From NCBI GenBank assembly GCA_017453045.1, contig JAFTKX010000061.1:1-45834 (forward strand): DNA of 45,834 nucleotides, written 5' to 3'. Made by a program: the position numbers and the translations under genes. Shown here piece after piece: positions 23,033 through 32,276 of the stretch. The DNA comes from Clostridia bacterium. GTDB taxonomy: Bacteria > Bacillota > Clostridia > Christensenellales > Borkfalkiaceae. How positions within the stretch are numbered: the stretch's first letter is position 1; each line of letters begins with the position of its first letter. Below the pieces are notes generated by a model. That model was not told the DNA's origin. It did no database searches and was given only the letters and a program-made list of their open reading frames with translations.

Positions 23033-24205
23033 TTACATTGAGAAATTTTTAAAATAATTCTGAATTAAAATAATAGGAGTTCCCTTGTCTCCGCTACCGC
23101 TCGTAAGGTCTGCAAGACTTGCTAAAAGGTCGGTAAGTTGACGAGGAGTAGTACCTTGACTCTTAATATTGTTTACAAGGTCGTCTTCTTTATTTCTAAT
23201 CATCTCTTTCATTGCTTCAACGGCTTCTTCACCCGAAAGGCTTGCTAAATCGTTGTCGGCAAGATATTTAAGTTTGATTTCGTTAGGCTTACCCATAAGT
23301 CCCGAAGTAAACGCAGGGGACGCAACGGGGTCGGCAAGTTCCCAAATTCCGCAAACGGGATCTTTAAACGCGCCGTCGCCATAAACCATACATTCGATTG
23401 TTTTTCCCGTTCTCGCTTTAAATTCTGCTTGAAGGTCATCAACGAACTTTTGCGCGTCTCTTGGGAAAAGTTTTACGCTGTTTTCGGTGGCAAGGTTGCT
23501 ACCCAAAACGCCAAATCTTTCGTTATAACCGCTTCCGTCTACAGACTTATTTAAAATCTCGTCTAAAGTAATTACCTTTTCGCCACCGGCGTTTAATAAT
23601 ACTTTTTGGGTACGGAAACGAGAGTGTATATCCGCGCAAATTACGTTTTTAGTGTATTTTAAAATTTCAGTTGGGTTGTTTGCGAGAATAACTTGGCAAT
23701 TTGCAGTTTTTTCGTAATATTCGATATAGTCAACGCCCGTAAAGGTATGACTAACGTCGCCGAATTTCGCGTGGAATTCTTCACCCGTAAAAACGTCGGT
23801 ATAAGGGTTTACTTTGGATTCCATAAGTCTTTCGGGAGTAACGAAACTGTTACCAACTTCGTCAGATGGGTAAGAAAGTTGAACAATAAGTTTTTTTACG
23901 CCCTTTGCAATACCCTTTAAAACCATTGAAAAACGGTTTCTTGAAAGAATAGGAAATACAAGACCTACCGTTTCGTCGCCGAATTTTGCCTTTACGTCGG
24001 CGGCAATTTGTTCAACCGTTGCATAGTTACCTTGCGCTCTTGCAAGTACCGCTTCGGTTACTGCAACGACGTCTTTATCTTGAAGGGGGTATCCGCCTTG
24101 CTCAGACGCGTTTATAACGCAATCGGCAGTAATTTTTACAAGATCGTCGCCCTGACGGATAATAGGCGCTCTAACTCCGCGTGAAATAGTTCCTTGATAA
24201 TCCAT
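23033..24205 (-). CDS. CofE-like (F420-0:glutamate ligase family) protein
   Basis: 390 residues from the ATG with GAGAGG eight bases upstream; the 22 codons before it overlap the promoter. The N-terminus GTISRGVRAPIIRQGDDLV, then VVAVTEAVLARAQ and FPILSRNRF, resemble the long Firmicutes members of the coenzyme F420-0:L-glutamate ligase family. No other F420 gene is near and clostridia of this kind do not usually make F420, so the true substrate may be another carboxylate or amine (inference). Consensus promoter upstream, divergent from the flavin reductase-like gene. Confidence 0.75.
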   Translation of the reverse strand: MDYQGTISRGVRAPIIRQGDDLVKITADCVINASEQGGYPLQDKDVVAVTEAVLARAQGNYATVEQIAADVKAKFGDETVGLVFPILSRNRFSMVLKGIAKGVKKLIVQLSYPSDEVGNSFVTPERLMESKVNPYTDVFTGEEFHAKFGDVSHTFTGVDYIEYYEKTANCQVILANNPTEILKYTKNVICADIHSRFRTQKVLLNAGGEKVITLDEILNKSVDGSGYNERFGVLGSNLATENSVKLFPRDAQKFVDDLQAEFKARTGKTIECMVYGDGAFKDPVCGIWELADPVASPAFTSGLMGKPNEIKLKYLADNDLASLSGEEAVEAMKEMIRNKEDDLVNNIKSQGTTPRQLTDLLASLADLTSGSGDKGTPIILIQNYFKNFSM

Positions 24206-24243
24206 AATAAAACCTCTCGATAAGATTTTTTCCAACCATACTA

Positions 24244-24272
24244 TTGTATTGCATTTTAAAGATTTTGTCAAT
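24244..24272 (-). promoter_or_regulatory. Promoter of the CofE-like gene
   Basis: On the minus strand TTGACA (24272-24267), 17 nt, TACAAT (24249-24244). Confidence 0.8.
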
Positions 24273-24341
24273 TATTTAAGAAAAGTTTTTACTTATAACT
24301 ACCTTAAGCAAAACTTATACCGTAATTTAGGCTTTTAAATC

Positions 24342-24369
24342 TTGACACATATTTTTTCCGTGCTAAAAT
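24342..24369 (+). promoter_or_regulatory. Promoter of the flavin reductase-like gene
   Basis: TTGACA (24342-24347), a 16-nt spacer, TAAAAT (24364-24369). Confidence 0.75.
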
Positions 24370-24433
24370 TTTGTTTGAAATAAGGCTACAAGCAACGTAT
24401 AGTTGTTATAGCAAAAAAATAGGTAGGTTTTTT

Positions 24434-25348
24434 ATGGATAAATTAAAAGAACTTAGAATAGTTGACAATTTTTATCAAACTTCTTCGTTTTTTCCCATGC
24501 CGACTATACTTATAAGTACGGTTAGCGAAAACGGTCAAACGAACTTGGGGGCGTATTCGCTTTGCTTTCCTTATTATATAGCAGGTAAAGACTACTACGC
24601 TATGATACTTGAGTGTAGAAACAGTTCAAACACAGCGCAAAACCTTTTAAGAACTAAAAAATGCGCCCTTAACTTTATTCCCGATAAGAAAAAGTATTTT
24701 AAAGAAGCGGTAAGGCTCGGTTTCCCGGGTGATACCACCGAAGAAAAAATGAAAGACTGTTTGTTTACCCTTGGCGACAGCACGGTAGATAGCGATAGAC
24801 CAAAAATCGTTTTGGAGAGTTTTCAAGTTTTTGAATGCACTTGGGACGACAGTTTAGAAGACGCGCATTTAGACAAAGCGGGAAATTTAGAAGGATATGA
24901 ACCGCCATATAGGAATTTTAACGGTATAACGAGTAAATTCGGCGCGCATTTTATTTTGAAAATAGATAAAATTTTAATGCAAGAGAAATACCACAAATCT
25001 ATTATAAACGGCGTAAACAAAAACAATTTCCCACCCGTACCCGTCGATTACGGATATAGAGATAGCACGAACTTTTGGTGCTCTACTTTTAAAAAGCCGT
25101 TTTCTGAAAAAATTCCCGATAAAAATAACGGCGACGCAAAATCGGTCGCTTACGCTGCGGACAGAATTGACCCCAACGTAAAGTTTACCCCCGAAGCGTG
25201 CGCTAAACTTACCAAAATTCCAAGAGTTTTCTTAAAAGCTGCCCTTACCCAAATGGTAAATATTGCAAAAGAAGAAGGCATAACTTTAATCGACGAAAAG
25301 GCGCTTGAAATTATAAACGACAAAAGAAGAAATGAAAAAAAGAAATAG
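24434..25348 (+). CDS. Flavin reductase-like FMN-binding protein
   Basis: 304 residues from the ATG with AGGTAGG upstream. The N-terminal two thirds follow the flavin reductase split-barrel pattern: PMPTILISTVSENGQTNLGA, SLCFPYYIAG, ILECRNSSNTAQNLLRTKKC and ALNFIPD, then ESFQVFECTW. The C-terminal part (EACAKLTKIPRVFLKAALTQ) is an added helical tail. It probably binds FMN; partner and substrate are unknown. Monocistronic, ends with TAG before a strong terminator. Confidence 0.8.
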   Translation: MDKLKELRIVDNFYQTSSFFPMPTILISTVSENGQTNLGAYSLCFPYYIAGKDYYAMILECRNSSNTAQNLLRTKKCALNFIPDKKKYFKEAVRLGFPGDTTEEKMKDCLFTLGDSTVDSDRPKIVLESFQVFECTWDDSLEDAHLDKAGNLEGYEPPYRNFNGITSKFGAHFILKIDKILMQEKYHKSIINGVNKNNFPPVPVDYGYRDSTNFWCSTFKKPFSEKIPDKNNGDAKSVAYAADRIDPNVKFTPEACAKLTKIPRVFLKAALTQMVNIAKEEGITLIDEKALEIINDKRRNEKKK

Positions 25349-25356
25349 TATAAAAA

Positions 25357-25395
25357 GCGCGGAGCGAAAAATTTTTCGCTCCGCGCAACTTTTTT
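25357..25395. terminator. Bidirectional terminator
   Basis: A perfect 15-bp stem GCGCGGAGCGAAAAA/TTTTTCGCTCCGCGC followed by AACTTTTTT. It serves both convergent genes. Confidence 0.95.
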
Positions 25396-25420
25396 AATTG
25401 CATACTATCGCAACACTTCT

Positions 25421-27088
25421 TTAAATTAAATTTATGCCTTGAATTAAAAACATCGTAAAACAGGACGACCAGTTGTAATCGGTTATTGAGTGAACGTGTA
25501 CTCTGTAATCGGGAACTTGGGGTTGTTCGCCCTTTCTCTTTAAGTTGAGCGGACAAATCTTATTGTCAGCGTCGTAAAACTCAAAGACGTTACCCGTTTT
25601 TTCGTACCACTTACTAACCGCGCCGAGCGTTTTTTGTTTTAACTCGTTAGCAATATCGGTATATCCGTACTTTAAAAGACCGAGCATAATGAAATAGTTT
25701 AAGTTAAGCCAAGTACAACCGCGCCACATATCTATATCGTAAAATTCGCTGTCTTTTGGCATTGACGGAATTGCAGATTCAGTCCAAAATCTATTTTCGT
25801 CTAATAAAACTTTAACCATTTTATCGGCTTGTTCTTGCGAGCAAATACCCGCAAACATAGGTAAAAACGAGATAAACGACGCAACTTTCGTAAGTTCCCC
25901 ACCGAGTAACCTATCGTAGTAAAGTCCGTCTTCTTCGCACCAAAGCAACTCGTTGACTTTATCTTTTACGTTTTTGTGAATATTTTTATAATACGAACTT
26001 CTTTCGGTATTGCCAAGTTCGTCGTAAATAAACGAAAGATATTTTGCGTCGTTGCATAGATAGGTAGAAAAGTCTACCGCGTCCATATCCACGTCGAAGT
26101 CAAATCTTGGGCAGTTGTCAAGACCAGATTCTCCGCACCTACAATTCGTATAGTCAGGTTCGGTAAGCCACTCTAAAAGTCCGTTTTCGTTTTTATCGCG
26201 GTTTTCCATAGTCCAGACCAAAAATTTGTCTATAATAGGAGCGCACCAACTCAAAAACTCTTTATCCTTGTCCTTTTGGTAAACGTTCCAAACTCCCCAC
26301 GCCATAACTTGCGGTTGGGTGATTTCCGAAATAAACCCTTCTTCGCTCATCATATGCGCGATAAACCCGTCTTCTCTTTGCATTGATAAAACTGCCTTTA
26401 TAGCGTCTTTTGCCAAAGGTAAATTATATTCGCAAAGCGCCATTGCGTGAAAAGCCGAGTCCCAAAGCCACAAAAATCTATGAGGAACTCTATCGGGCGT
26501 AGTCCATCTATACTTAATCGCGCCTTCGGGAGAATGTACGTTTTCTTTATGTATTGAAAGACATTTATAATAAAGTTGTTCGTACTTTTCGTCTTTACAA
26601 GGCGGAAGTTTTTCAAAATAAGCGTATCTGCTATTTTTAATTTGGTCTAAAAGGTCGTCGCTCGCAATTTGCAAATTGCCGTCGCCGTACGAAAAGGCAA
26701 AATAGTACCACTCGCCTTTTTGTTCGGTTAAAAGATAGAAATCTTTACCAAAGTCGGTAGAGATTTTTTCTTTCCCGCCCAAAACTTCTCTCTTACTCTC
26801 GTTTTCGGTCAAAACGACGGGTTTAACCGCACTTTTACCAACGATTGTCTTTCTGTCCGTAAAAGCGACAAAAACGCCTTCTCCGTCCAAAAAATCGCCC
26901 GTAACGGCTTTAAATTTTAAATTCTTTTCAAAAGGAAACTTTAAAGTTATCGTAGATTCAAAATGGAAACGGATAGCAATAGGCTCTGACATAAACACGC
27001 CTACAAAATCGTCTTTTCTCGAAGTTTGACCGTCTAAGCCACTAAAACAAAATAATTGTCCGTAACCGTACGTATTATGTAATTTCAT
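25421..27088 (-). CDS. MGH1/GH63-like (alpha/alpha)6 glycoside hydrolase
   Basis: 555 residues. A beta-rich N-terminal domain (~1-165) precedes an (alpha/alpha)6 barrel with RFLWLWDSAFHAMAL, LSMQREDGFIAHM, GLLEWLTEPDYTN, DFDVDMDAVDFSTYL and a late DMWRGCTWLNLNYF. This pattern fits MGH1-type/GH63-related alpha-glycosidases; Asp in WDSAFH and the late acidic residues are candidates for catalysis (inference). No signal peptide, so cytoplasmic. GAGGTG precedes the ATG, 9 nt after the previous gene. Last of the four-gene cluster. Confidence 0.85.
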   Translation of the reverse strand: MKLHNTYGYGQLFCFSGLDGQTSRKDDFVGVFMSEPIAIRFHFESTITLKFPFEKNLKFKAVTGDFLDGEGVFVAFTDRKTIVGKSAVKPVVLTENESKREVLGGKEKISTDFGKDFYLLTEQKGEWYYFAFSYGDGNLQIASDDLLDQIKNSRYAYFEKLPPCKDEKYEQLYYKCLSIHKENVHSPEGAIKYRWTTPDRVPHRFLWLWDSAFHAMALCEYNLPLAKDAIKAVLSMQREDGFIAHMMSEEGFISEITQPQVMAWGVWNVYQKDKDKEFLSWCAPIIDKFLVWTMENRDKNENGLLEWLTEPDYTNCRCGESGLDNCPRFDFDVDMDAVDFSTYLCNDAKYLSFIYDELGNTERSSYYKNIHKNVKDKVNELLWCEEDGLYYDRLLGGELTKVASFISFLPMFAGICSQEQADKMVKVLLDENRFWTESAIPSMPKDSEFYDIDMWRGCTWLNLNYFIMLGLLKYGYTDIANELKQKTLGAVSKWYEKTGNVFEFYDADNKICPLNLKRKGEQPQVPDYRVHVHSITDYNWSSCFTMFLIQGINLI

Positions 27089-27097
27089 ATTAACACC

Positions 27098-28297
27098 TCA
27101 AATTTTTGAAAAATATCTATAAACGCCCGCCGTCCAACCGAGCATTTTTTGAGTTGGATATTCTAAATCTTTTGCTTCTCCGTTTTCGTCGTATCTTTCC
27201 CACAAAGTACCCGTACGCTCGTAAACGCAAGAAAGCAGTTTTGTATAATTTAAGCGAAGTTCTTCGCCCTGCTCTTTATATCCGTATTTTATTAACGAAT
27301 TATAAGCAAAGTATTGATGTGGCGCCCAAATAAAAGGATAGCCCCATTGATATTCGTAACTTCCCACGTCTTGACAAGACGCTACTCCGCCTTTAGTTTT
27401 TAACGCTTGGTAAACTAAAGAAATATTGCCGTCTTTTTTAGCAAAACCGTAAAAATAAGGCATAAAACACGCTATACTTATAATATCGTTTTGTTTTTTA
27501 GTTACGAAATTATAGTCGCAATAAACGCCCGTTTTTTGATTGAAACAGTATTTTTCAATAAGAGCAAGGCGTTTTTCTTTGCGATTTTTGTAAAAATTAG
27601 ACTGATTTTCGTCCTTATTTTTAAAATATTCGCACAGGAAATCTTCAACGCCGTATAAATGCGAGTTTAAGTCGATTTGAACGTACTCTAAAGCGTTGTG
27701 ATTTTCATATCTCGGAGTATAATCTTCACCGCTCTCGGCTTCGGCTACGAAATTTTTAGCAACGCTCGTTTTTTCTTGCTCCGACAAATTTTGGTCTAAC
27801 GAAACACGCGTTGAAATATAGTCGAAATATTCAAGCAAATCTTCTTTGCTTTTTGCGTTGCAACCGTACTGGTTTAAGCCTATTGAAGTAAGGCGTTCTC
27901 TCATCCAAAAATCGTACTCTTTTTGCAAACTTTTAACGGCGCTAAAAAGCCACTTTTCGTCTTTAGTTTGAGCGTAAATATCCTTTATCATAAGGCAAAG
28001 GAGCGGGGGTTGAGAACAGTATCTCGCCCCGTCGGCTCGCGTATAATTCGGCACGCAACCGAATTTTTCTAAAGAATAAATTAAATCGTCGACGTTTTCT
28101 CTCGCCCACTCGGTATGTCCGTCGGCAATAAGACCGATATTCGTAAAATAGGTATCCCAGTAATACAAAACGCGGTGCATTCCGTCGTCGGAAATTGACG
28201 GTGGAACGAAAGGATACGGTAAGGGGAAACCTTTTGCAAAGTTACTCGTTCTCGCCTTTGCCCACCCGTTTTTTATAAATAAATCTAAATCGTTCAT
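27098..28297 (-). CDS. Trehalase-like (GH37-related) glycosidase
   Basis: 399 residues, no signal peptide. The order of motifs follows GH37: YYWDTYFTNIGL, NYTRADGARYCSQPPLL, a short AESGEDYTPRY where trehalases have ESGWDFSSR, IDLNSHLY, QWGYPFIWAPHQ and TLWERYDENGE. The motifs are modified, so the substrate may be another alpha-glucoside or a rhamnose/glucose-containing sugar rather than trehalose. It starts 4 nt after the oxidoreductase stop, without a strong ribosome site, so translation is probably coupled. Confidence 0.82.
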   Translation of the reverse strand: MNDLDLFIKNGWAKARTSNFAKGFPLPYPFVPPSISDDGMHRVLYYWDTYFTNIGLIADGHTEWARENVDDLIYSLEKFGCVPNYTRADGARYCSQPPLLCLMIKDIYAQTKDEKWLFSAVKSLQKEYDFWMRERLTSIGLNQYGCNAKSKEDLLEYFDYISTRVSLDQNLSEQEKTSVAKNFVAEAESGEDYTPRYENHNALEYVQIDLNSHLYGVEDFLCEYFKNKDENQSNFYKNRKEKRLALIEKYCFNQKTGVYCDYNFVTKKQNDIISIACFMPYFYGFAKKDGNISLVYQALKTKGGVASCQDVGSYEYQWGYPFIWAPHQYFAYNSLIKYGYKEQGEELRLNYTKLLSCVYERTGTLWERYDENGEAKDLEYPTQKMLGWTAGVYRYFSKI

Positions 28298-28301
28298 TTT
28301 A

Positions 28302-29609
28302 TTATTCGTGAACTTTACAAGCCTGTCCCGTTTTTCTTGATTTTTCGGCAGCCAAGCCCATTAAATGACTTTCTACCGACCTTTCGAGAGTGGTTTCGAG
28401 TTCTTCGCCCGAAAGCGCTTTGTAAAAATCTCTTACGAGCATAACGTCTCCGCCACCGTGTCCGAAATCTTCTTTTACAGCGTCTCTCATAAGTTGTTTA
28501 ACGCTTAAAAATTCAGTTCCTTTGCCGTAACGCGAAACTCTTATGTAATCGTTTTCTTCGTCCATTTCGATTTCGCCCAAAGTTCCGTGGAAAGTCATCT
28601 TTCTACCGGGGAATTGAGTAAAGCCCGTCATAGTGAGATTTGCAGTTACGCCGTTTGCAAATTTCATAGAAACGGTTTGATAGTCTACTACGTCGTTATC
28701 GCAAGCGAACACGCACTTGCCGTAATCGCTGTTTTCGTACGCTTTTCTAATAGATTCCGAAGTGATAGGACGAGAAAGGTCTACTACGTTAAACGGCCAG
28801 CCTTGTTTTCTCGCGTCGTCTTTATCCTTTGGAAGCGGTTCGAGTCTATCAAAGTCAAAATCTCTTTTTGCAACGTATAATCTCTCCGCGCTGTACACGC
28901 ACTCGTCTTTATATTTACAAGTTTGACATCTATCCGAAGCCCCGTCGGGTTGATTTTCTCTATTGAAAAAGGCAACGTCGCCAAAGGAGAAAACCGTTTC
29001 GCACTTTGCGTCTGCGTAATATTGCAAAAGGTCAAGGTCGTGACAACATTTTGCTAAAATCATAGGCGAAGTTTCTTGTTCGCTATGCCAGTTGCCCCTT
29101 ACGAAACTATGCGCGACGTGCCAGTATGCGACTTGTTCTATCCAGTCTATGCAAACGGTTTTACCGATTACACCGCTGTCTAAAAGTTCTTTAATTTTAA
29201 CGAAAGCGGGAGCGTAGCGCAAAACGTGGCAAACTACGACCTTTCCGCCGTATTTCTTTTGAGCGTCTAAAAGTCTATATAAATCTTCCTTTACGGGAGT
29301 TATGGGCTTTTCGAGTAAAACGTCGTACCCGAGTTCGAGCGCTCTAATACACATATCGACGTGATCTCTATCTTGAGTTGCAATAACGAGCGCGTCCGAG
29401 CGTTTTTCCTTTAAAAATTCTTCGGGAGATAAAAAGCAATTTTCATCTGAAACCGAAAACGCGTTTTTGGCGATTTCGATTTGCTTTGGATTTATATCGC
29501 AAAGAGAAACTATTTTAAATTTATCGGGTAAAAGTTTAAAGTTGATACCATACGCTTCTCGTCCGCGTGAGCCACAGCCAAGTATTGACACAGTAAAAAT
29601 TTTAGACAT
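28302..29609 (-). CDS. Gfo/Idh/MocA-family oxidoreductase
   Basis: 435 residues from the ATG with AAAGGAG upstream. N-terminal Rossmann fold with SILGCGSRGREAYG, ALVIATQDRDHVDM and the signature EKPITPVKEDL; CHVLRYAPAF and CHDLDLLQYY follow in the C-terminal domain. A cysteine cluster CQTCKYKDEC lies near residue 235, typical of one subgroup of larger members and possibly metal-binding. NAD(P)-dependent sugar or glycoside oxidation is expected. It lies 13 nt after the rhamnosidase. Confidence 0.9.
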   Translation of the reverse strand: MSKIFTVSILGCGSRGREAYGINFKLLPDKFKIVSLCDINPKQIEIAKNAFSVSDENCFLSPEEFLKEKRSDALVIATQDRDHVDMCIRALELGYDVLLEKPITPVKEDLYRLLDAQKKYGGKVVVCHVLRYAPAFVKIKELLDSGVIGKTVCIDWIEQVAYWHVAHSFVRGNWHSEQETSPMILAKCCHDLDLLQYYADAKCETVFSFGDVAFFNRENQPDGASDRCQTCKYKDECVYSAERLYVAKRDFDFDRLEPLPKDKDDARKQGWPFNVVDLSRPITSESIRKAYENSDYGKCVFACDNDVVDYQTVSMKFANGVTANLTMTGFTQFPGRKMTFHGTLGEIEMDEENDYIRVSRYGKGTEFLSVKQLMRDAVKEDFGHGGGDVMLVRDFYKALSGEELETTLERSVESHLMGLAAEKSRKTGQACKVHE

Positions 29610-29622
29610 AAATTTTCTCCTT

Positions 29623-31767
29623 TTATTCAGCAATTATGATAATAGTATTTTGAGTTTTTTCAATGAGAGTTATATTTTTATCTTTAATTTCAATTTTAAT
29701 ATTTTCTACGTTTTGGTTTTCTACTTTTAAACGGAATTTGTTGTCTATAAATTCCCACTCAACGCGAACTTTACCGCTTCTCGTCATACACTCGCCCCTT
29801 GCAAAGTCGAGACATTTACTAAGCGACGGACTTATCAAAACCCTTCCGTCTTCTAAAAGTTTTACACCTAAAACGTGTGAGTAAAGCCACTCTACGCAAG
29901 AGCCTAAACTGTAATGGTTAAAAGAGTTCATAGTAGGCGTTTCAAAGCCGTTTTCTCTCGTATAGCCGTTCCATCTTTCCCAAATAGTAGTCGCGCCCTG
30001 CTCTATCGTATAGCCCCAAGACGGATATTCGGTTTGCTTTATGATTTTATACGCCAAATCGACTTCGCCTATTTCGCAAAGGGCAGGAAGAAGATATTTT
30101 ACGCCTATAAAGCCCGTGGTTAATTTCCAGTCGGCGTTTCTAATGCTTTTTACGAAACTTTCTTTAATTTCGTCGGCGGAAACAAAACCAACCGAAAGTG
30201 AAAGGGCGTAAATTGTTTGAGAATCGCCTTTTATTTTACCGTTTATAAGGTAATTATCCCTAAACGCTTTTTTTGAATTTTGGAAAATTTCTTGATATTT
30301 CTTTGCGTTTTCTTCGTCGCCTAAAATAGCGTACGTTTTGCTTATTAAACTTGACGAAAGCCCTAAAAAGCATTGACTTATAGCGTCGATATCGTCGTAT
30401 CTACGAACTGAAAGCCAGTCGCCGAAAGCGTTTTCTATATTTAAAAGATAATTTTTATCGCATTTGCTTAAATAATAGTTTAAATGTTTTACGGCGTAAG
30501 GCAAGTTTTCTTTTAAAACGTTTTTATCGCCGTAGTGAAGATAGTGAACGTACGGTATTACGCAAATAGAGTCCGCCCACCCCGGAACGCCCGCAGTTGA
30601 AACCGAAACGGGAATAAAAAAGGGTACGAAAGACGGAATTTTACCGTCGGGCAGAATATCCGTTTGAATAAGTCTTAAGTAATTTGCAAAAAACTTATTG
30701 CAATCGGCGTTGAACATTGCCGTGTTGCAAAAAACTTGCGCGTCGCCCGTCCAACCGAGCCTTTCGTCGCGTTGCGGACAATCCATAGGAATTGAAATAA
30801 AATTGCCCTTTTGTCCCCATAAAGCGTTGCTAAAGATTTTGTTTACGATTTCGTCTGAACACTCGAAATTGCCGTCGTAATCAATTTCTTGCGATAATAC
30901 TACGCCTTTTATATTTGAAATTTCGGTGTCGCCGTCTTTAAAAATTTCGACGTATCTAAAACCTTGAAAGGTAAATTGCGGTTCAAATAAATCTTCGTTA
31001 CCCGATAAATACGCCGAGTTTATCGCCCTTACCGAACGCAAATTTTCATAGTATAACGAGCCGTCGCCGTTTAAAACTTCGGCGTGCTTTACGGTTACTT
31101 TATTGCCCTTTTTACCCTTTACGGTAAACGACGTGAAACCTACCATATTTTGATGGAAATCAAGCCTTATAAGATTTTTATCTTGATAAATTACCGTTGG
31201 GAATAATTCGCCTATTCTTTTGACAGGCTCGTAATCGTACTTTTCAAAGCGTATTTCTTTGTTCAATCGTTTTGCAGACGGTAATTCGCCGTACTTTCTT
31301 TGATCGACGTAGTTAAAATCTATTTCTTCTCCGTCGAAAAAAGATGACGATAAAACGTTCGTTTTGCCTACTTTCCAAGTATTGTCAGTTTGCAAAGAAC
31401 GAGTTTCGCCGTCGAAAAACTCCATATCAAGTTCGGCGTATAATGCGTTTATATCGCCGTAAATTTTAGCCCTTTTGACATAACCGAGCCTACCCGAATA
31501 CCAACCGTCTGCAAGCGTTACTTCTAAAAGGTTGTCCTTTGTAATAAAGCCTGTCAAATCGTAATGGCAAAGGTTTACGTACTCGTTGTAATTAGTCCAA
31601 CCGGGCATAAAATAATCGCTTATTTTAAAGCCGTTTATTCTAATTGAAAAAATTCCAAGCGCGGAAATTTTAAGCAGGCACTTTTTTAAAGCCTTTTCAG
31701 CCTTGAACTTTTTATAAAAAATGGGTAGATGGTTGTTAGGTTGTTTTATATTATCAGTAATCCACAT
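29623..31767 (-). CDS. Alpha-L-rhamnosidase (GH78)
   Basis: 714 residues, no signal peptide. N-terminal beta domains (SALGIFSIRINGFKISDYFM, then LADGWYSGRLGY) are followed by the (alpha/alpha)6 barrel with the family signature MDCPQRDERLGWTGDAQ (~326-342, acidic catalytic residues), VPGWADSICVIPY, WGYTIEQGATTIWERWNG and NHYSLGSCVEWLY. It removes terminal alpha-L-rhamnose. There is no Shine-Dalgarno sequence before the ATG; a GGGGC hairpin lies 15-35 nt upstream. First gene of the cluster. Confidence 0.93.
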   Translation of the reverse strand: MWITDNIKQPNNHLPIFYKKFKAEKALKKCLLKISALGIFSIRINGFKISDYFMPGWTNYNEYVNLCHYDLTGFITKDNLLEVTLADGWYSGRLGYVKRAKIYGDINALYAELDMEFFDGETRSLQTDNTWKVGKTNVLSSSFFDGEEIDFNYVDQRKYGELPSAKRLNKEIRFEKYDYEPVKRIGELFPTVIYQDKNLIRLDFHQNMVGFTSFTVKGKKGNKVTVKHAEVLNGDGSLYYENLRSVRAINSAYLSGNEDLFEPQFTFQGFRYVEIFKDGDTEISNIKGVVLSQEIDYDGNFECSDEIVNKIFSNALWGQKGNFISIPMDCPQRDERLGWTGDAQVFCNTAMFNADCNKFFANYLRLIQTDILPDGKIPSFVPFFIPVSVSTAGVPGWADSICVIPYVHYLHYGDKNVLKENLPYAVKHLNYYLSKCDKNYLLNIENAFGDWLSVRRYDDIDAISQCFLGLSSSLISKTYAILGDEENAKKYQEIFQNSKKAFRDNYLINGKIKGDSQTIYALSLSVGFVSADEIKESFVKSIRNADWKLTTGFIGVKYLLPALCEIGEVDLAYKIIKQTEYPSWGYTIEQGATTIWERWNGYTRENGFETPTMNSFNHYSLGSCVEWLYSHVLGVKLLEDGRVLISPSLSKCLDFARGECMTRSGKVRVEWEFIDNKFRLKVENQNVENIKIEIKDKNITLIEKTQNTIIIIAE

Positions 31768-31812
31768 AATTTTTTAATTTCGGAAGGGGCAAGCCCCTCC
31801 CCTACGATTTAT

Positions 31813-31841
31813 CTTATACTTTTAGCAGTTTATATTGGCAA
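31813..31841 (-). promoter_or_regulatory. Putative promoter of the rhamnosidase cluster
   Basis: On the minus strand TTGCCA (31841-31836), 17 nt, TATAAG (31818-31813), next to the hairpin repeat. Confidence 0.55.
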
Positions 31842-31844
31842 CAC

Positions 31845-31990
31845 CCAAGGCTTCTCCCTTGGGAGAGGCTCCGACGTTAGTCGGTGGTGAGGTGTTTTCA
31901 CCTATTATCATAATAACTTTTTACTGCTCTTTTTCCACCTCATCCGTCGCTTTGCGACACCTTCTCCTCAAGGGGAAGACTTAAACAAGT
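31845..31990. repeat. Small hairpin repeat (MITE-like)
   Basis: About 145 bp with inverted ends AAGGCTTCTCC and GGGGAAGACTT, containing CCGACGTTAGTCGG and CCACCTCATCC blocks shared with the large repeats at 14.7 and 22.4 kb. No gene in 31768-32276. Confidence 0.8.
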
Positions 31991-32019
31991 TATTGTCATT
32001 TTGACAGTTTGCCTTTTTC

Positions 32020-32232
32020 TATTGTCATTCTGGAACGAAATGAAATGGAGTGATAGAATCTCTTTTGTTCTATTGCCTTACCTCTTGATAAGAGGGACTC
32101 TATCGTTGCCGTTGGCAACTCCAGAGTGACAGAAAAAATACAGTTTGTTATAGAGTGACAGAAAAATAATATTATCGTCATTCTGGAACGAAATGAAATG
32201 AAGTGATAGAATCTCGCTTTTTTGAATACTAA
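32020..32232. repeat. GTCATTCTGGAACG repeat cluster, left of the giant gene
   Basis: One full unit and one partial unit. A unit begins GTCATTCTGGAACGAAATG, contains AGTGATAGAATCTC and later GGGACTCTATCG, and ends TCCAGAGTGACAG, so it can fold on itself. The stretch 32108-32232 is nearly identical to 38618-38745. Confidence 0.9.
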
Positions 32233-32238
32233 TTTTTT

Positions 32239-32264
32239 GGGAAAACACCAAAAGGTGTTTTCCC
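32239..32264. terminator. Hairpin after the giant surface gene
   Basis: A perfect 11-bp stem GGGAAAACACC/GGTGTTTTCCC with an AAAA loop, 13 nt past the stop. The minus-strand side is followed by AAAAAATT rather than T, so termination is likely but not canonical. Confidence 0.5.
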
Positions 32265-32276
32265 TGTTAAAAAGTT

